From the NCBI RefSeq assembly GCF_010672455.1, contig NZ_JAAHGO010000073.1, forward strand, positions 1-43,955: a DNA stretch of 43,955 nt, given 5' to 3'. The notes below the pieces were generated by a model. It was not told the origin of the DNA. It searched no databases and worked only from the letters and a program-made list of their open reading frames with translations. The stretch is from Okeania sp. SIO2C9 (lineage in GTDB: Bacteria > Cyanobacteriota > Cyanobacteriia > Cyanobacteriales > Microcoleaceae). Within the stretch, counting starts at the first letter, position 1. The number at the start of each line of letters is the position of its first letter. The position numbers and the translations under genes are program-made. Below are positions 7,304 through 17,272 of the stretch, one piece after another.

Positions 7304-10300
7304 CTATTGAAAAGACCATAAAAAGTCTTGACCTGTACCTGGTCGATACCAGAGAATATCAGAGAAGACATTGCCGTTAAAGTCTCCAGTTATTGGGGTA
7401 TAAGTTCCGTTAACTGTGAAAGGACTGCTCTCAAAAGTACCGTCGGAATTGAAAGACCAGACAAAATCTTGACCTGTACCTGGTCGATACCAGAGAATAT
7501 CTGTAGTACCACTAGCATCAAAGTCTCCAGCTACTGGGGTGTAAGTACCATTTACTGTAAAAGGACTGCTCTCAAAAGTACCGTCGGAATTGAAAGACCA
7601 GACAAAATCTTGACCTGTACCTGGTCGATACCAGAGAATATCTGTGGTACCACTAGCATCAAAGTCTCCAGCTACTGGGGTGTAAACACCGTTAACGGTG
7701 AAAGGACTGCTCTCAAAAGTACCGTCGGAATTGAAAGACCATAAAAAGTCTTGAGCTGTACCTGGTTGATACCAGAGAATATCTGTAGTACCACTAGCAT
7801 CAAAGTCTCCAGCTACTGGGGTGTAAACACCGTTAACGGTGAAAGGACTGCTGGTACGATTTCCATCCTTATCAAAGAACCAGATGAAATCCTGGCCTGA
7901 CCCTGGTCGATACCACAGAATATCTGAGGTGCTATCACCGTTAAAATCTCCTACTATCGGCGTGTAAGTACCATTGACGGTGAAAGGACTACTCTCGTAA
8001 GTATTGTCAGAGTTGAAGAACCAAATGAAATCCTGACCTGACCCTGGTCGATACCAGAGAACATCTGTATTGTTGTCCCCATTAAAATCACCAGGGATGG
8101 GTTCATATTCCCCATTAATTGTGACTGGGGTGCTTATGTAGGATGGTTCTGATGACGTTGTAGTAGATATTGAAATCGTTTCAGTGATCGTATTATTTAA
8201 TTCGTCAGTCTCAGCAACAAAATCAAAACTGTCAACGAGCATACCGATCTGATAATCTGCATTCTCATCCCAAGAGAACTCATTTATAGTAGGTAGGAAA
8301 AAACTTTCACTTAGTACTCCAGTATTACTGTTTCCTGGCAAACCTTCTATCCAGGTAAAACCAAGCAGATAGTCTTCCTGTGGATCGATATCACCATCCT
8401 CGGATAAGAAGAAGTCTACCCAGAAACCAGTAGCATCATCGCTACCAGTATTTTCTACGGAGAAGTCAATATCAATAGAATCACCAGGACCAACTTCTTG
8501 TGAAGTTATTGCAAAGACATCACTAGATAGATCTATTTGGTCTTCAAAGGTAGAGAGAATCAGTTCGAGATTAATATTACCAATGTCACCATCGAATCCA
8601 TCCACTGCAATGTTGTAGGTTTCACCTCCAACTACATCAAAGATAATCTCACTCTGGAGACCGTGGTTTACACTATCATCATTGCTATCTACCTCAGTTA
8701 AGTTAAAGAGGGATGAACCAGTATAAGCTGCAAGTATTGTATCAAAATCGCTACCGCCAGTATTGACAGTTAAAGTACCATCACTAGGAGCAGTCCAACT
8801 CCACCACAGAGAAGCACCGCCATCATTTCCAGCATGAAGAGGTTCTGCTGACTCTACAGTTGCATTCTCATTCGTAGCTGTTTCATTAACCTCTGAACCG
8901 CTTAAAGAAATCCTGTCAGCAAAGTCATCATTGGCTAGGGTATTCGTCTCTAAGAACAAAGCTAACTCAACATTACCTGCTGCTCCATCAAATCCATCCA
9001 CTGCAATTTGATAGTTAGTTCCCGCTACTGCTTGGAAAGCAATTTGGCTTTGAAGACTACTACTATCGTCATTGCTAGCAATTTCAGTTAAGCTCGAGAC
9101 TGAGGAACCTGTGTAGGCTGCCAAAATGGTGTCAAAATCGCTACCAAAGGTATCAATAGTTACTAATCCTGAACTAGGAGCTGTCCAATTCCACCATAGG
9201 GAATGACCGCCATCATTTCCAGCATGAAAAGGTTCTCCGAATTCTATGGAAGCGTTGATGGTACTGGCAGTTGCATTGTCAGAAGTACCATTGAGGGTAG
9301 CACTGTTAGCAAAATCATCGTTAGATATCTCTGATGTTGCTAGGTCTAAATCTAAAACAATATTACCCTGATCACCAGAAAATCCATCCACTGCAATTTT
9401 ATAATTTGTCCCCCCAACAACTTCAAAAGTTACCTGACTTTGTAATCCATCACCGCCATCATCGTCACTGGCAACTTCAGTTAGGTCTGACACAGAAGAA
9501 CCTGTATAAATCCCTAATATCGTATCAAAATCACTGCCATCAGTCCCTATAGTTACTGAACCAGAACTGGGTGCAGTCCAATCCCACCAAACAGAACTAC
9601 CACCATCATTTCCAGCATGAAAAGGTTCTCCTGATTCTCTGGTAGCATCAATATTAGTGCCAGTAGTGCTAGCAAATGAACCACTTAGAGAAATACTGTT
9701 AGATAAGTTATCGTTTTCGGGCACTATTGTTTCCAGTGAAAGGTCGAGATCAATATTGCCTGTGCTATTGGAATATCCATCTACGGCAAAATGATATGTA
9801 GTTCCTTCCGTCACATCAAAGACTATTTGACTTTGGAGACCAGAATTACTATCTTCATCAAAAGTGTCGTCGTTACCAGTAATTTCAGTTAGATTAGATA
9901 CAGAAAAACCTGTATAGGCAGCTAATACAGTATCAAAGTCACTGCCGAAAGTATTGACTGTCACTTCCCCAGAAGTAGGAGCTGTCCAACTCCACCAAAC
10001 AGAATTATTTTCTCCAACAGAAGTAACGTGATTTGGTTCCCCAGACTGTTCGGTAGCATCAACATTTGAACCAAAGTCGCTATCTGATGTACCAAACAAG
10101 ATTTCGCTATCTAGGAAATTATCGTTGTCAGGTCGAGTAGTTTCTACCTCTAATGCAGCACCTAGATTAAGTCTGGGTTTAGTAATTCCGTTGCGGTGGT
10201 CTGTAATTGGGTCGCCAGAATTGAGCATCCGTTGCAGAATTTGGTCTGGACTTTCATCGGGGAAGGCTGCAGATAAGACCGCAACTGCTCCAGCAACGTG

Positions 10301-11836
10301 GGGTGCTGCCATGGAAGTCCCAGAATAATTAGCTAACCCCCCAGCAGTAATTCTAGACCCAGGTGCGAGTATGTCTAGAAATTGGGCACTGTTGGAGAAA
10401 ATTGCTACTCGATCTGGTTCAGCGTTATCGTTTCCATAAGTGCCTGTGTAGTCATAGGTCGCGCCAACAGATACCGCACTTTCAACAGCCGCAGGCCATG
10501 AAATCCCATCGGTATATCCATTATTCCCCGAAGCAACAAGACTGAGAATGCCTGCTGATTTTGCCTGGGCAATGGCTTGACCTAGAGAAGAGCTATTATC
10601 TGAGAGTGGATCTGTATTTTTTTGGCTACCACCAAGACTCATATTGATGGCTTCAATATTGTAGGTATTTTTGTTTGCTATCGCCCAGTCAACTGCTTCT
10701 ACAATATCTTGTTCAGAAGCTAGGCCATTAGATCCAAAAACATCTAGCGCAGCAATATCCGTATCGGGTGCAACTCCCGCAACAATGGCACTCACATTAG
10801 TTCCATGACCATCATCATCACTAACACCATCATTAGGGGCAAAGTCTTGAGCTACTACTACTCGACCCTGAAGTCCTGGAGCATTTGGATCGGCACCTGT
10901 ATCCAGAACGGCAACAGTTGTACCTTCTCCAGTATATCCTCCTGCTTCTGCTTCTGGTTGATCGATTATGGGTAGACTTTCTACTAGGGATTTTTCCAGG
11001 GTTTCGGGAATTGTAGCTTGTAAAACATCAGGATTTTCTAGTAGTTCCTGCAAAGCTGCTTCTGACTCAAACCGAACGAAAGAAATTCCCAAGTTTGCAT
11101 ACTCTTTTATGATTCCAAATCCTCCTGGTAAATCAGAGAATACTTCTTCTTTAAGTTCTGCCAGCAATTCTGCTTTGTATGCCAAAATTTCGTCGCTACC
11201 TGCCTCTAAACCTTCCTGGACCATTCGAGCTTCTACCAGTGCATCAACTTCACTGGTGTCTAATGAGACTAAAAGTTCTTGGGCCTCACCATCGGCGATC
11301 GCTTCTAAAACCTCTGGCGATACTTTCTCTTCTGGTTCTAATGAAGCAATACTACTTGGTGTATCTATGAATTTTCCTTCTGGTGGAATATTTACGACAT
11401 CTGTTTGAGATTTTTCTCCATCATCAGCATCTACTATTTTCTCTTCTTTGGGTAAAGTAACATCAGTGGGTTTTTCTGGTGAATTCTCTGAAGATTCTTC
11501 TGTGGGTAAACCTGTTAACAAATCGGCGTTTTCTGTTCCAAGGTCTTTTTTTAAATCCTCCTGTTCAAACCTACCTACAATTACTGCTTTCTCATCTGTA
11601 GAGCTTTGGTCAGTTGCATTTCCTCGGTCACTAAATGAATTTTCAAAATTGATATTACTTTTTAGTAGAATATCATCATCCTCTTCAACATTTAACACAG
11701 GAGGTAAATTGGTATCCCCATCAGAAGCTGAAAATTTATCTAAGGGAATATTAGGTTGTTCTCCTACAACAAAATTATAGTTGAGAGGAGATTCTGGTTC
11801 ATTTAAAGGGCCATATAGTTCTGTTGTTTCTGCCAT
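7304..11836 (-). CDS. Large subtilisin-like (S8) serine protease with repeat domains
   Basis: A 1510-residue protein. Residues 1-~170 are acidic and low-complexity. About 170-290 look like a propeptide/fervidolysin-type N-domain. The S8 peptidase spans ~300-560 with D312 (VAVLDTGAD), H344 (DGHGTNVS), oxyanion N438 (ASGNNG) and S508 (SGTSMAAPH), all intact. About 570-1110 hold four similar ~130-residue beta-sandwich units, each with HAGN.GG.S.WW.WTAP or a variant, GSDFDT, YTG and AVDG motifs. About 1115-1215 resemble a CARDB domain. The C-terminus is seven ~47-residue FG-GAP/VCBS-like repeats (GDF..DILWYRPG.GQDF.W.F) with near-identical DNA. There is no N-terminal hydrophobic signal peptide, so the export route is unclear. 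It is a monocistronic gene. Confidence 0.92.
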   Translation of the reverse strand: MAETTELYGPLNEPESPLNYNFVVGEQPNIPLDKFSASDGDTNLPPVLNVEEDDDILLKSNINFENSFSDRGNATDQSSTDEKAVIVGRFEQEDLKKDLGTENADLLTGLPTEESSENSPEKPTDVTLPKEEKIVDADDGEKSQTDVVNIPPEGKFIDTPSSIASLEPEEKVSPEVLEAIADGEAQELLVSLDTSEVDALVEARMVQEGLEAGSDEILAYKAELLAELKEEVFSDLPGGFGIIKEYANLGISFVRFESEAALQELLENPDVLQATIPETLEKSLVESLPIIDQPEAEAGGYTGEGTTVAVLDTGADPNAPGLQGRVVVAQDFAPNDGVSDDDGHGTNVSAIVAGVAPDTDIAALDVFGSNGLASEQDIVEAVDWAIANKNTYNIEAINMSLGGSQKNTDPLSDNSSSLGQAIAQAKSAGILSLVASGNNGYTDGISWPAAVESAVSVGATYDYTGTYGNDNAEPDRVAIFSNSAQFLDILAPGSRITAGGLANYSGTSMAAPHVAGAVAVLSAAFPDESPDQILQRMLNSGDPITDHRNGITKPRLNLGAALEVETTRPDNDNFLDSEILFGTSDSDFGSNVDATEQSGEPNHVTSVGENNSVWWSWTAPTSGEVTVNTFGSDFDTVLAAYTGFSVSNLTEITGNDDTFDEDSNSGLQSQIVFDVTEGTTYHFAVDGYSNSTGNIDLDLSLETIVPENDNLSNSISLSGSFASTTGTNIDATRESGEPFHAGNDGGSSVWWDWTAPSSGSVTIGTDGSDFDTILGIYTGSSVSDLTEVASDDDGGDGLQSQVTFEVVGGTNYKIAVDGFSGDQGNIVLDLDLATSEISNDDFANSATLNGTSDNATASTINASIEFGEPFHAGNDGGHSLWWNWTAPSSGLVTIDTFGSDFDTILAAYTGSSVSSLTEIASNDDSSSLQSQIAFQAVAGTNYQIAVDGFDGAAGNVELALFLETNTLANDDFADRISLSGSEVNETATNENATVESAEPLHAGNDGGASLWWSWTAPSDGTLTVNTGGSDFDTILAAYTGSSLFNLTEVDSNDDSVNHGLQSEIIFDVVGGETYNIAVDGFDGDIGNINLELILSTFEDQIDLSSDVFAITSQEVGPGDSIDIDFSVENTGSDDATGFWVDFFLSEDGDIDPQEDYLLGFTWIEGLPGNSNTGVLSESFFLPTINEFSWDENADYQIGMLVDSFDFVAETDELNNTITETISISTTTSSEPSYISTPVTINGEYEPIPGDFNGDNNTDVLWYRPGSGQDFIWFFNSDNTYESSPFTVNGTYTPIVGDFNGDSTSDILWYRPGSGQDFIWFFDKDGNRTSSPFTVNGVYTPVAGDFDASGTTDILWYQPGTAQDFLWSFNSDGTFESSPFTVNGVYTPVAGDFDASGTTDILWYRPGTGQDFVWSFNSDGTFESSPFTVNGTYTPVAGDFDASGTTDILWYRPGTGQDFVWSFNSDGTFESSPFTVNGTYTPITGDFNGNVFSDILWYRPGTGQDFLWSFQ

Positions 11837-12606
11837 TTTCCTAAAAATTTACTAATTGCTAATACTTTTACTTTTATTTCTAGTTACTTCTAGCTTATGC
11901 AATGCCATAGTATGGGTTAAATAGCTAGAATGAAGGTCAATATATCAGTTTAAACCGTCAAACTTACGATGAAATTAACTCCTAATATAGCACTACCTTC
12001 TTTGGCATTTGACAATAAATCTGGGTTGTTTGCACAGCATTCTGGTAGGAAAAGGCAACAGCTTTCTTATGGCAATAGGCAACAGAGGAATATCAAACGC
12101 CTTAGAGGTTGTTTGTCAAGAATTATGAAGTGTTTTTACCCCTCAAAAATTGGGTATTTCAGCCTATAAAGTCTGGGATAAATAACCAAGTTGTTACAGT
12201 TTAAAGCTCAATCATTGTACATTACAAAACTTTACAAAAAGTCTCTTAATGCGTAGCGCTATATAAATTTACTTTTTATCTCCAAGCAAATTATCTCTGA
12301 TTACGGAAAATCATAATTTTTGAATTCTAAATACCCTGAGATTTCAATTGTTTTACTTATTTTTAGAATGAGGGTAGATATCTAAAATACTGTTATTTAT
12401 CTTTTTCTTTTGGGTTTAATGCCTCACCGTCTACACAGTGTTTACAATTGGTTGGGGTTTGAGTCCCCATTCACTTTTTCCTTTTTCCTTCTTCCTTCTT
12501 TAATGTGATTTTTATGATTACTTAATTTTTTTCAGTTGAGCAGGTATAAAAGTTGTTAATATCTGAATCAATAAAATTATTTTAGGGTTAGCTAACTGAC
12601 AAATAC
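11837..12606. other. Long intergenic region between divergent genes
   Basis: About 770 bp with no gene. A 66-codon open frame (11969-12169) lacks family features and includes a copy of the TTTGC-CAGCATTC-GTAGGAAA dispersed repeat near 12029. The protease promoter should lie at the low end. Confidence 0.5.
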
Positions 12607-12635
12607 TTGACATTTTGAGTAAAAGAATGTATTGT
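12607..12635 (+). promoter_or_regulatory. Sigma-70-type promoter
   Basis: TTGACA (12607-12612) is followed after exactly 17 bp by TATTGT (12630-12635), close to consensus. Transcription would begin near 12642, about 86 bp before the mannosyltransferase ATG and just ahead of the hairpin at 12655-12690. Confidence 0.6.
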
Positions 12636-12654
12636 ACTATTAATCTCCACAACA

Positions 12655-12690
12655 ACAGCCCTATTTGTTCGCACTTTAGGGCTGTTTTTT
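12655..12690 (+). terminator. Intrinsic terminator or attenuator
   Basis: ACAGCCCTA and TAGGGCTGT are perfect 9-bp arms around a 13-base loop (TTTGTTCGCACTT), followed by TTTTT. It lies between a near-consensus promoter and the mannosyltransferase start. It would either end a short RNA of about 50 nt or attenuate the downstream gene. Confidence 0.65.
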
Positions 12691-12727
12691 ATGTCTTTAT
12701 ACTAAAACTCTAAAACTTATTCTATTT

Positions 12728-14209
12728 ATGCAACTAATATCTCGTAAATCACCTAGATGGTTTATTGTTGGCATAGCGAGCATATTTATATTTTCAATCA
12801 TGCTCAGATTCTGGCAACTAGGTCGTTTTAATACTCTCGTTTTTGACGAGGTTTATTATGCTAAATTTGCCAACAACTACCTAACTAAAACTGATTTTTT
12901 TAATGCCCACCCCCCACTCAGTCAATATATTATTGCTATTAGTATTTGGGTAGGTTCTCATCTGCCGTTCGGACAAGAAATAGTTAATAATGAAACAGGT
13001 TCTACTTTAGCTCCTTGGACTTATCGATGGGTAAATGCTTTAACTGGTTCATTTATTCCAGTAGTAGTGGGAGCGATCGCTTATCAATTAACTCGGCGTC
13101 AAAGCTATGGTTTTATTGCAGCTTTACTCATTGCTTTGGATGGATTATTTTTAGTTGAATCTCGCTACGCTTTAAATAATATTTATCTAGTAATTTTTGG
13201 ATTATTAGGTCAGTTATGTTTAATTATTGCTTTGCAAGATTGGCAATTGAAACAAAACATTTGGTTGGCTTTAGCCGGAATAAATTTTGGTGCAAGTGCG
13301 GCGATAAAATGGAATGGTTTAGGATTTTTACTCAGTATTTATTTACTCTGGATATTTGCCTGGGTAATTGAATTTTTAGCTCCCCCAAAAAAGTCTAATT
13401 TTATATCTCCTTTGCGAAATTTAGCTCGAATAAATCTGCTTAAATTTACTTTCAACTTATTTTTTATTCCCATCATAACCTACAGTTTACTCTGGATTCC
13501 TCACATTATTCTCAATCCGAAATATGGATTTTGGGAAATGCAAAAACAAATTTTCAGCTATCATCAAAGAATTGGTAGTGGACCCGATACTCATCCTTAT
13601 TGTGCTCAATGGTTTACTTGGCCATTGATGATTAGACCTGTGGTTTATTTCTATAAAAATACAGGGTTATTAGATAAACCTGAACCTTCTTTACCACCAT
13701 TACCTTCAGATATTGGAAATCCAAAAGTTAATCCGCTAATTTATGATGTTCATGCTATGGGAAATCCCGCTCTTTGGTGGTTATCAGCAGTAGCAATTTT
13801 ATCTTTAGTGTTAATATTAATTAACCGCATCTGGGATTGGGAAAAAAAACGAAAAGCTAGACGTAATAAAATTGTCACCAAGGCAAAAGTGAAATTTATT
13901 CCTGCCTCAGAAATGTGGTTTTTACTATATTTATTATTAAATTGGTTCGCCAATTTTTTACCTTGGTCAAAAGTGACTCGTTGTACTTTTATCTATCATT
14001 ATATGGGTGCTGCTGTGTTTGCTATTTTGGCACTTGCTTGGTGGCTTGATAAGTGGTTAAATAATAGACAAGTTCATCTTAGAGCAATAGGAGTTACAGT
14101 TATTTTTATCATTTTATTTGCTTTTGTTTTTTGGATGCCTGTTTATTTGGGATTACCTATATCTCCACAAAATTGGCAGATGAGGATGTGGTTTCATTCT
14201 TGGATATAA
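12728..14209 (+). CDS. PMT-family phospholipid/dolichyl-phosphate-mannose mannosyltransferase
   Basis: A 493-residue integral membrane glycosyltransferase (GT39/PMT type) that would transfer a sugar from a polyprenyl phosphate to an acceptor on the outer face of the membrane. The N-terminal signature FDEVYYAKFANNY with an acidic DE, followed by FNAHPPL, is the catalytic first loop of PMT enzymes. About ten or more transmembrane segments follow. The C-terminal third (SEMWFLLYLLLNWFANFLPW, then YHYMGAAVFAIL) fits the PMT four-TM C-terminal domain. It begins MQLISRKSPRW. The leader contains the promoter-terminator pair at 12607-12690. The sugar and acceptor cannot be told from sequence. Confidence 0.85.
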   Translation: MQLISRKSPRWFIVGIASIFIFSIMLRFWQLGRFNTLVFDEVYYAKFANNYLTKTDFFNAHPPLSQYIIAISIWVGSHLPFGQEIVNNETGSTLAPWTYRWVNALTGSFIPVVVGAIAYQLTRRQSYGFIAALLIALDGLFLVESRYALNNIYLVIFGLLGQLCLIIALQDWQLKQNIWLALAGINFGASAAIKWNGLGFLLSIYLLWIFAWVIEFLAPPKKSNFISPLRNLARINLLKFTFNLFFIPIITYSLLWIPHIILNPKYGFWEMQKQIFSYHQRIGSGPDTHPYCAQWFTWPLMIRPVVYFYKNTGLLDKPEPSLPPLPSDIGNPKVNPLIYDVHAMGNPALWWLSAVAILSLVLILINRIWDWEKKRKARRNKIVTKAKVKFIPASEMWFLLYLLLNWFANFLPWSKVTRCTFIYHYMGAAVFAILALAWWLDKWLNNRQVHLRAIGVTVIFIILFAFVFWMPVYLGLPISPQNWQMRMWFHSWI

Positions 14210-14603
14210 TATAGCAATCCTATTTAAGTTGTAATATTTTGGTAGCAGTTAGGAGTCAGGAGTCAGGAGTCATAATTTTAAAGATTTTCAGTTCAAATTA
14301 ACTATTATCAAAATTTTCATAACCAATGAGCGGATTGCTATATTAGGTTTTAGGTTGTGAATATCAGGAAATTAGTTTCCCAAATTTTATTAGTTATTGT
14401 TGATATTATTAGAGCTTGCTTGATATAAACTGCCAAATAAATGACTAATATTAATATCAAGTTATTTTCAAGACTTATATAGTGTTTTTATTTGAGATAT
14501 AAATATAGATTGAGGTTTTTTCTAAGAAAAAAAGCGCTGTTTTGAGTCCCTTGTATCCTGTATATCCTGGTGTTTGTTACTATTTAATTTTGCTTTCCCT
14601 CCT
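14210..14603. other. Intergenic region
   Basis: AT-rich, no gene. It contains a short GGAGTCAGGAGTCAGGAGTC tandem run near 14250, a low-complexity unit found at several other places in the window (near 16968 and 19557). Confidence 0.5.
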
Positions 14604-14899
14604 TTACCGAAAAATTAAGGTATAAAGCCTCTCCATTCATGGATAAAAAAGCGGTCGTTTGCTTTTGCTTCGCAAAACTGGCGTAACGCAACGCTGACGC
14701 GAAACGCGACAGCGGAACGGAGTTCTCTCTTCGGATCTTCCCGTAGGATGGGATGGCGCAATTCGGAGCGGCTCTGTCAAGAGCGGGTCTCCTCACCATA
14801 TCCAATCGACCAAGAGAAGAAAAAAAATCCTTTTAGCCAATCCTTCTATTACATAATAGATAATTATTAATTATTAATTGTTAATTATTAATTGTTGAA
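14604..14899 (+). mobile_element. IS605-like MITE, long form (copy A)
   Basis: The left junction is TTAC|CGAAAAATTAAGG, followed by TATAAAGCCTCTCC. The right end is TTAATTATTAATTGTTGAA. The interior contains the ATCGACCAAGAGAAG core shared with copies at 18336-18523 and 19030-19165, plus a GC-rich patch (CGTAACGCAACGC). A 73-codon open frame on the minus strand is a chance reading. Confidence 0.65.
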
Positions 14900-14995
14900 T
14901 ATTCCCTCCATACCTTTTTCATCGCACTTTGCCTTCACATCCCAGATAAAAATACTATAAAATAAGTTATCAATCAAGGGAAAATAGTGGCGTTG

Positions 14996-15129
14996 TTCAA
15001 CAATGAATAATGAATAATTAATAATGAATAATTACCTCTCCTTGAAAAGAAGAGGATTGACAAAGAGATGAAAATTTTTTTTTATTATCCCCTTAAAAGG
15101 GGAGGCTTTAAACCACAATTTTTCGGTAA
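14996..15129 (-). mobile_element. IS605-like MITE, short form (copy B)
   Basis: On the minus strand it begins TTAC|CGAAAAATTGTGGTTTAA, then AGCCTCCCCTTTTAAGGGG, and ends with the AGGTAATTATTCATTATT...GTTGAA tail. Same structure as 18336-18523 but without the central core. Confidence 0.65.
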
Positions 15130-15539
15130 ATCAAGAGATGAAACTTTAAGAGTAATCTGTTTCTAATAGCTCTAAATATTTTATTAAAGTAAGTGATGGG
15201 CATCACCCCTAGTAGAAAATAATCTTACCAATTACCAACGCCAAAATAGTGGTACTTTGATATTTTTAACCAAAAATTCTTTCCAACCTAGTAGTAGTAC
15301 AAAAAATACTTTAAAAAGCTAAAAATAGCTGTTTGCGTAACATGACTAGGAAAACCTAAATATATCAGAAAATCTTTTAATTAAAGGTAAAAAAATTGTT
15401 GTATAAGGTTTTGAGATTATTTTTAATCTATTTTTTTCTAAAGTCTCGATAGAAGAGGAAAGTTTCCAGGAATCATCTAGGAGTGTTATATTATCTTCCC
15501 ATCAATTAAAGGTTAAATCTAACACCTACGACCTACCAC
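15130..15539. other. Intergenic region
   Basis: About 410 bp downstream of trmB with no gene. It ends in the short direct repeats ACCTACGACCTACCACCTACGACCTAC at 15521-15549, which run into the trmB stop region. Confidence 0.4.
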
Positions 15540-16187
15540 CTACGACCTACTATCTACTACCTTCTTAAATAAAGCTCTATACACAGGTTGATCTTTAGCT
15601 AAAGTAACAATTTCTCTTTCTGATAATACTGGCAAAATATTTTTACTTAACCAATCATCAGAACTTCGAGAAAATGAACTATGAGCAGAGAAGCGTTTAC
15701 ACATTTCTTTTGCCACTTTTTCTACATCAGAATGGAGAAAAACTTTTCCTTCCACTGTTAAATGATTGGCTAAATCTTCGACTAATTTTGGTTGTACAAC
15801 TCTGCGTATTTGATGACGTCTCTTAAACCAAGGATCGGGAAATAAAATTGAGACTCTTTGTAATATTCCCTCTGGCAAAGAATGTAATATTTTTTCCAGA
15901 GAAATATTGGCATTACAAAATAAATAGTGCAAATTATTAAAACCCTGTTCATTTAGCAAATTATTAGCTTCTATAACTAATGGTTCCCGAATTTCTAAAC
16001 CGAGAAAATTCCACTCAGTTTCTGTCTGTGCCATCTGCCATAAAAATTTACCCCGACCACAACCAATATCTAAATGTAATGGTTTATTTATATCAGAATA
16101 AATATTACTAAAATTTGGTAGAGTTACCGACTCTTGATATTTACTAGAGAAAGGATTAACGTGTTGTCTTACTCTGACTCTTGCCAA
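15540..16187 (-). CDS. trmB: tRNA (guanine-N7-)-methyltransferase
   Basis: Methylates G46 in the variable loop of tRNAs using S-adenosylmethionine. The length of 215 residues is normal for the bacterial enzyme. Motif I reads [17 protein letters not shown] and motif [13 protein letters not shown]. The family-specific segment [18 protein letters not shown] contains the catalytic Asp and RNA-binding basic residues, and HSD(V)EKVAKEM follows. It starts [13 protein letters not shown]. It is a single gene within a repeat-rich region. Confidence 0.95.
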   Translation of the reverse strand: MARVRVRQHVNPFSSKYQESVTLPNFSNIYSDINKPLHLDIGCGRGKFLWQMAQTETEWNFLGLEIREPLVIEANNLLNEQGFNNLHYLFCNANISLEKILHSLPEGILQRVSILFPDPWFKRRHQIRRVVQPKLVEDLANHLTVEGKVFLHSDVEKVAKEMCKRFSAHSSFSRSSDDWLSKNILPVLSEREIVTLAKDQPVYRALFKKVVDSRS

Positions 16188-16212
16188 AATTTATACCTCT
16201 ATTTTTACGTTA

Positions 16213-16466
<254 letters not shown>

Positions 16467-16583
16467 TACGATAATTCTGTAAGTTTTTACCACTAATTCA
16501 GATAGGGAGTAGGGAGTAGGGATTCACGAAGTCAGAAGTCAGAAGTCAACCCACCTCTCACCCCTCCCAGGAGGGGAAGTCAG

Positions 16584-16676
16584 AAGTTATTTTTGTAACG
16601 GGGATGGGTGAGGAACTCTCCAAAAATATTTCGCCTTAAAAGGCGGGGTTTTAGACCCATATTATTTTGATAAAAA
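16584..16676 (-). mobile_element. Short element, TTATCAAAATAAT...GTTACAAAAATAACTT family (copy 1)
   Basis: The reverse complement of this ~93-bp segment matches 31247-31336 end to end: TTATCAAAATAAT, GGGT, a CCCCGCCTTTTAAGGCG hairpin, TTTTTGGAG, then CCCCGTTACAAAAATAACTT. The GGGTCTAAAACCCCGCC left part also resembles the left end of the TnpB element at 25700-25740. Confidence 0.6.
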
Positions 16677-16742
16677 AAGAATAAAAACAACTGTACCTCA
16701 GTAACTTGAGAAATGTTATATTCCTTGCTGATACTATGTAAG

Positions 16743-16813
16743 CATTTCCTGCGGAATGCTGCGCAAACAGCTATTAGCGGTCAGTTATTCCTACGGAATG
16801 CTGCGCAAACAGC
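16743..16813. repeat. Dispersed repeat TTCCTGCGGAATGCTGCGCAAACAGC (two tandem copies)
   Basis: Two adjacent copies (near 16745 and 16788) of a repeat that contains a TTCC-GGAA palindrome and GCGCAAAC. Single or degenerate copies occur near 1043, 2198, 12029, 29474 and 39970, always between genes. Confidence 0.65.
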
Positions 16814-16820
16814 TTTTTAA

Positions 16821-16916
16821 TAGACATATCCAGAAAAGAGGGAGTAGGGGTAGGGTGAAAGAATTGATAATTGCTGTGCGATAATTGATTTGATTTTTTA
16901 TTATTGGAGATGTCTA
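16821..16916. mobile_element. MITE, TAGACATCTCCA family (copy 2)
   Basis: 96 bp, bounded by TAGACATATCCA (one mismatch) and TGGAGATGTCTA. The interior matches 1739-1850 (CAGAAAAGAG near one end, GATAATTGATTTGATTTTTTATTATTG near the other). Non-coding. Confidence 0.75.
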
Positions 16917-16918
16917 AT

Positions 16919-17104
16919 GCCAAATTGATAAATTTTTGCTACAAATAGTTAGGATATTTCTTAGGAGTCAGGAGTCAGGAGTCAGAATGAATTACTTCAA
17001 TACCAGTTTTGAGCTAGGAAATTCTCTTTTATGTCAAAGAGACATCTCCTTTAAAATCTTTTAATCACGCTTATTATTCGTAACATTATTTTTTCAAAAT
17101 TATA
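16919..17104 (+). repeat. Left arm of a ~190-bp inverted repeat flanking the methyltransferase genes
   Basis: This segment is repeated in inverse orientation at 19231-19439. Both arms contain ACAAATAGTTAGG (or AGGCTATTTC), the AATACCAGTTTTGAG-like block, AGAGAATTT or its complement, and TTATTATTCGTAACATT. It may be a transposon-like short element present in opposite orientation either side of 17273-18947. Confidence 0.65.
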
Positions 17105-17187
17105 TAATGAATAAAGCAAGCATTCATTTAATTTATACTACATTTTTAAGCAGATATTCGTACTCTAAAGCTTTGATAAAATTGCTT

Positions 17188-17235
17188 TTTTATCCATGAA
17201 TGGAGAGGCTTTATACCTTAATTTTTCGGTAATTA
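17188..17235 (-). mobile_element. IS605-like MITE, fragment (copy D)
   Basis: The minus strand reads TTAC|CGAAAAATTAAGGTATAAAGCC and then CTCCATTCATGGATAAAAAAGC. This is the left end of the family seen at 14604-14899, with nothing of the right end on the correct side. It sits directly before the methyltransferase gene. Confidence 0.55.
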
Positions 17236-17272
17236 TTAATTGTTGAATATCATTGTTGAATATCTATATATT

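Noticed and set aside
7328-7744. 138-codon repetitive open frame on the plus strand
   Set aside because: Antisense shadow of the FG-GAP-like repeats of the protease.
12640-12690. Yfr1 small RNA
   Set aside because: The short promoter-terminator unit resembles Yfr1 in size, but the conserved ACTCCTCACAC motif is missing.
14584-14805. 73-codon open frame on the minus strand
   Set aside because: Lies wholly within an IS605-like MITE and has no protein family features.
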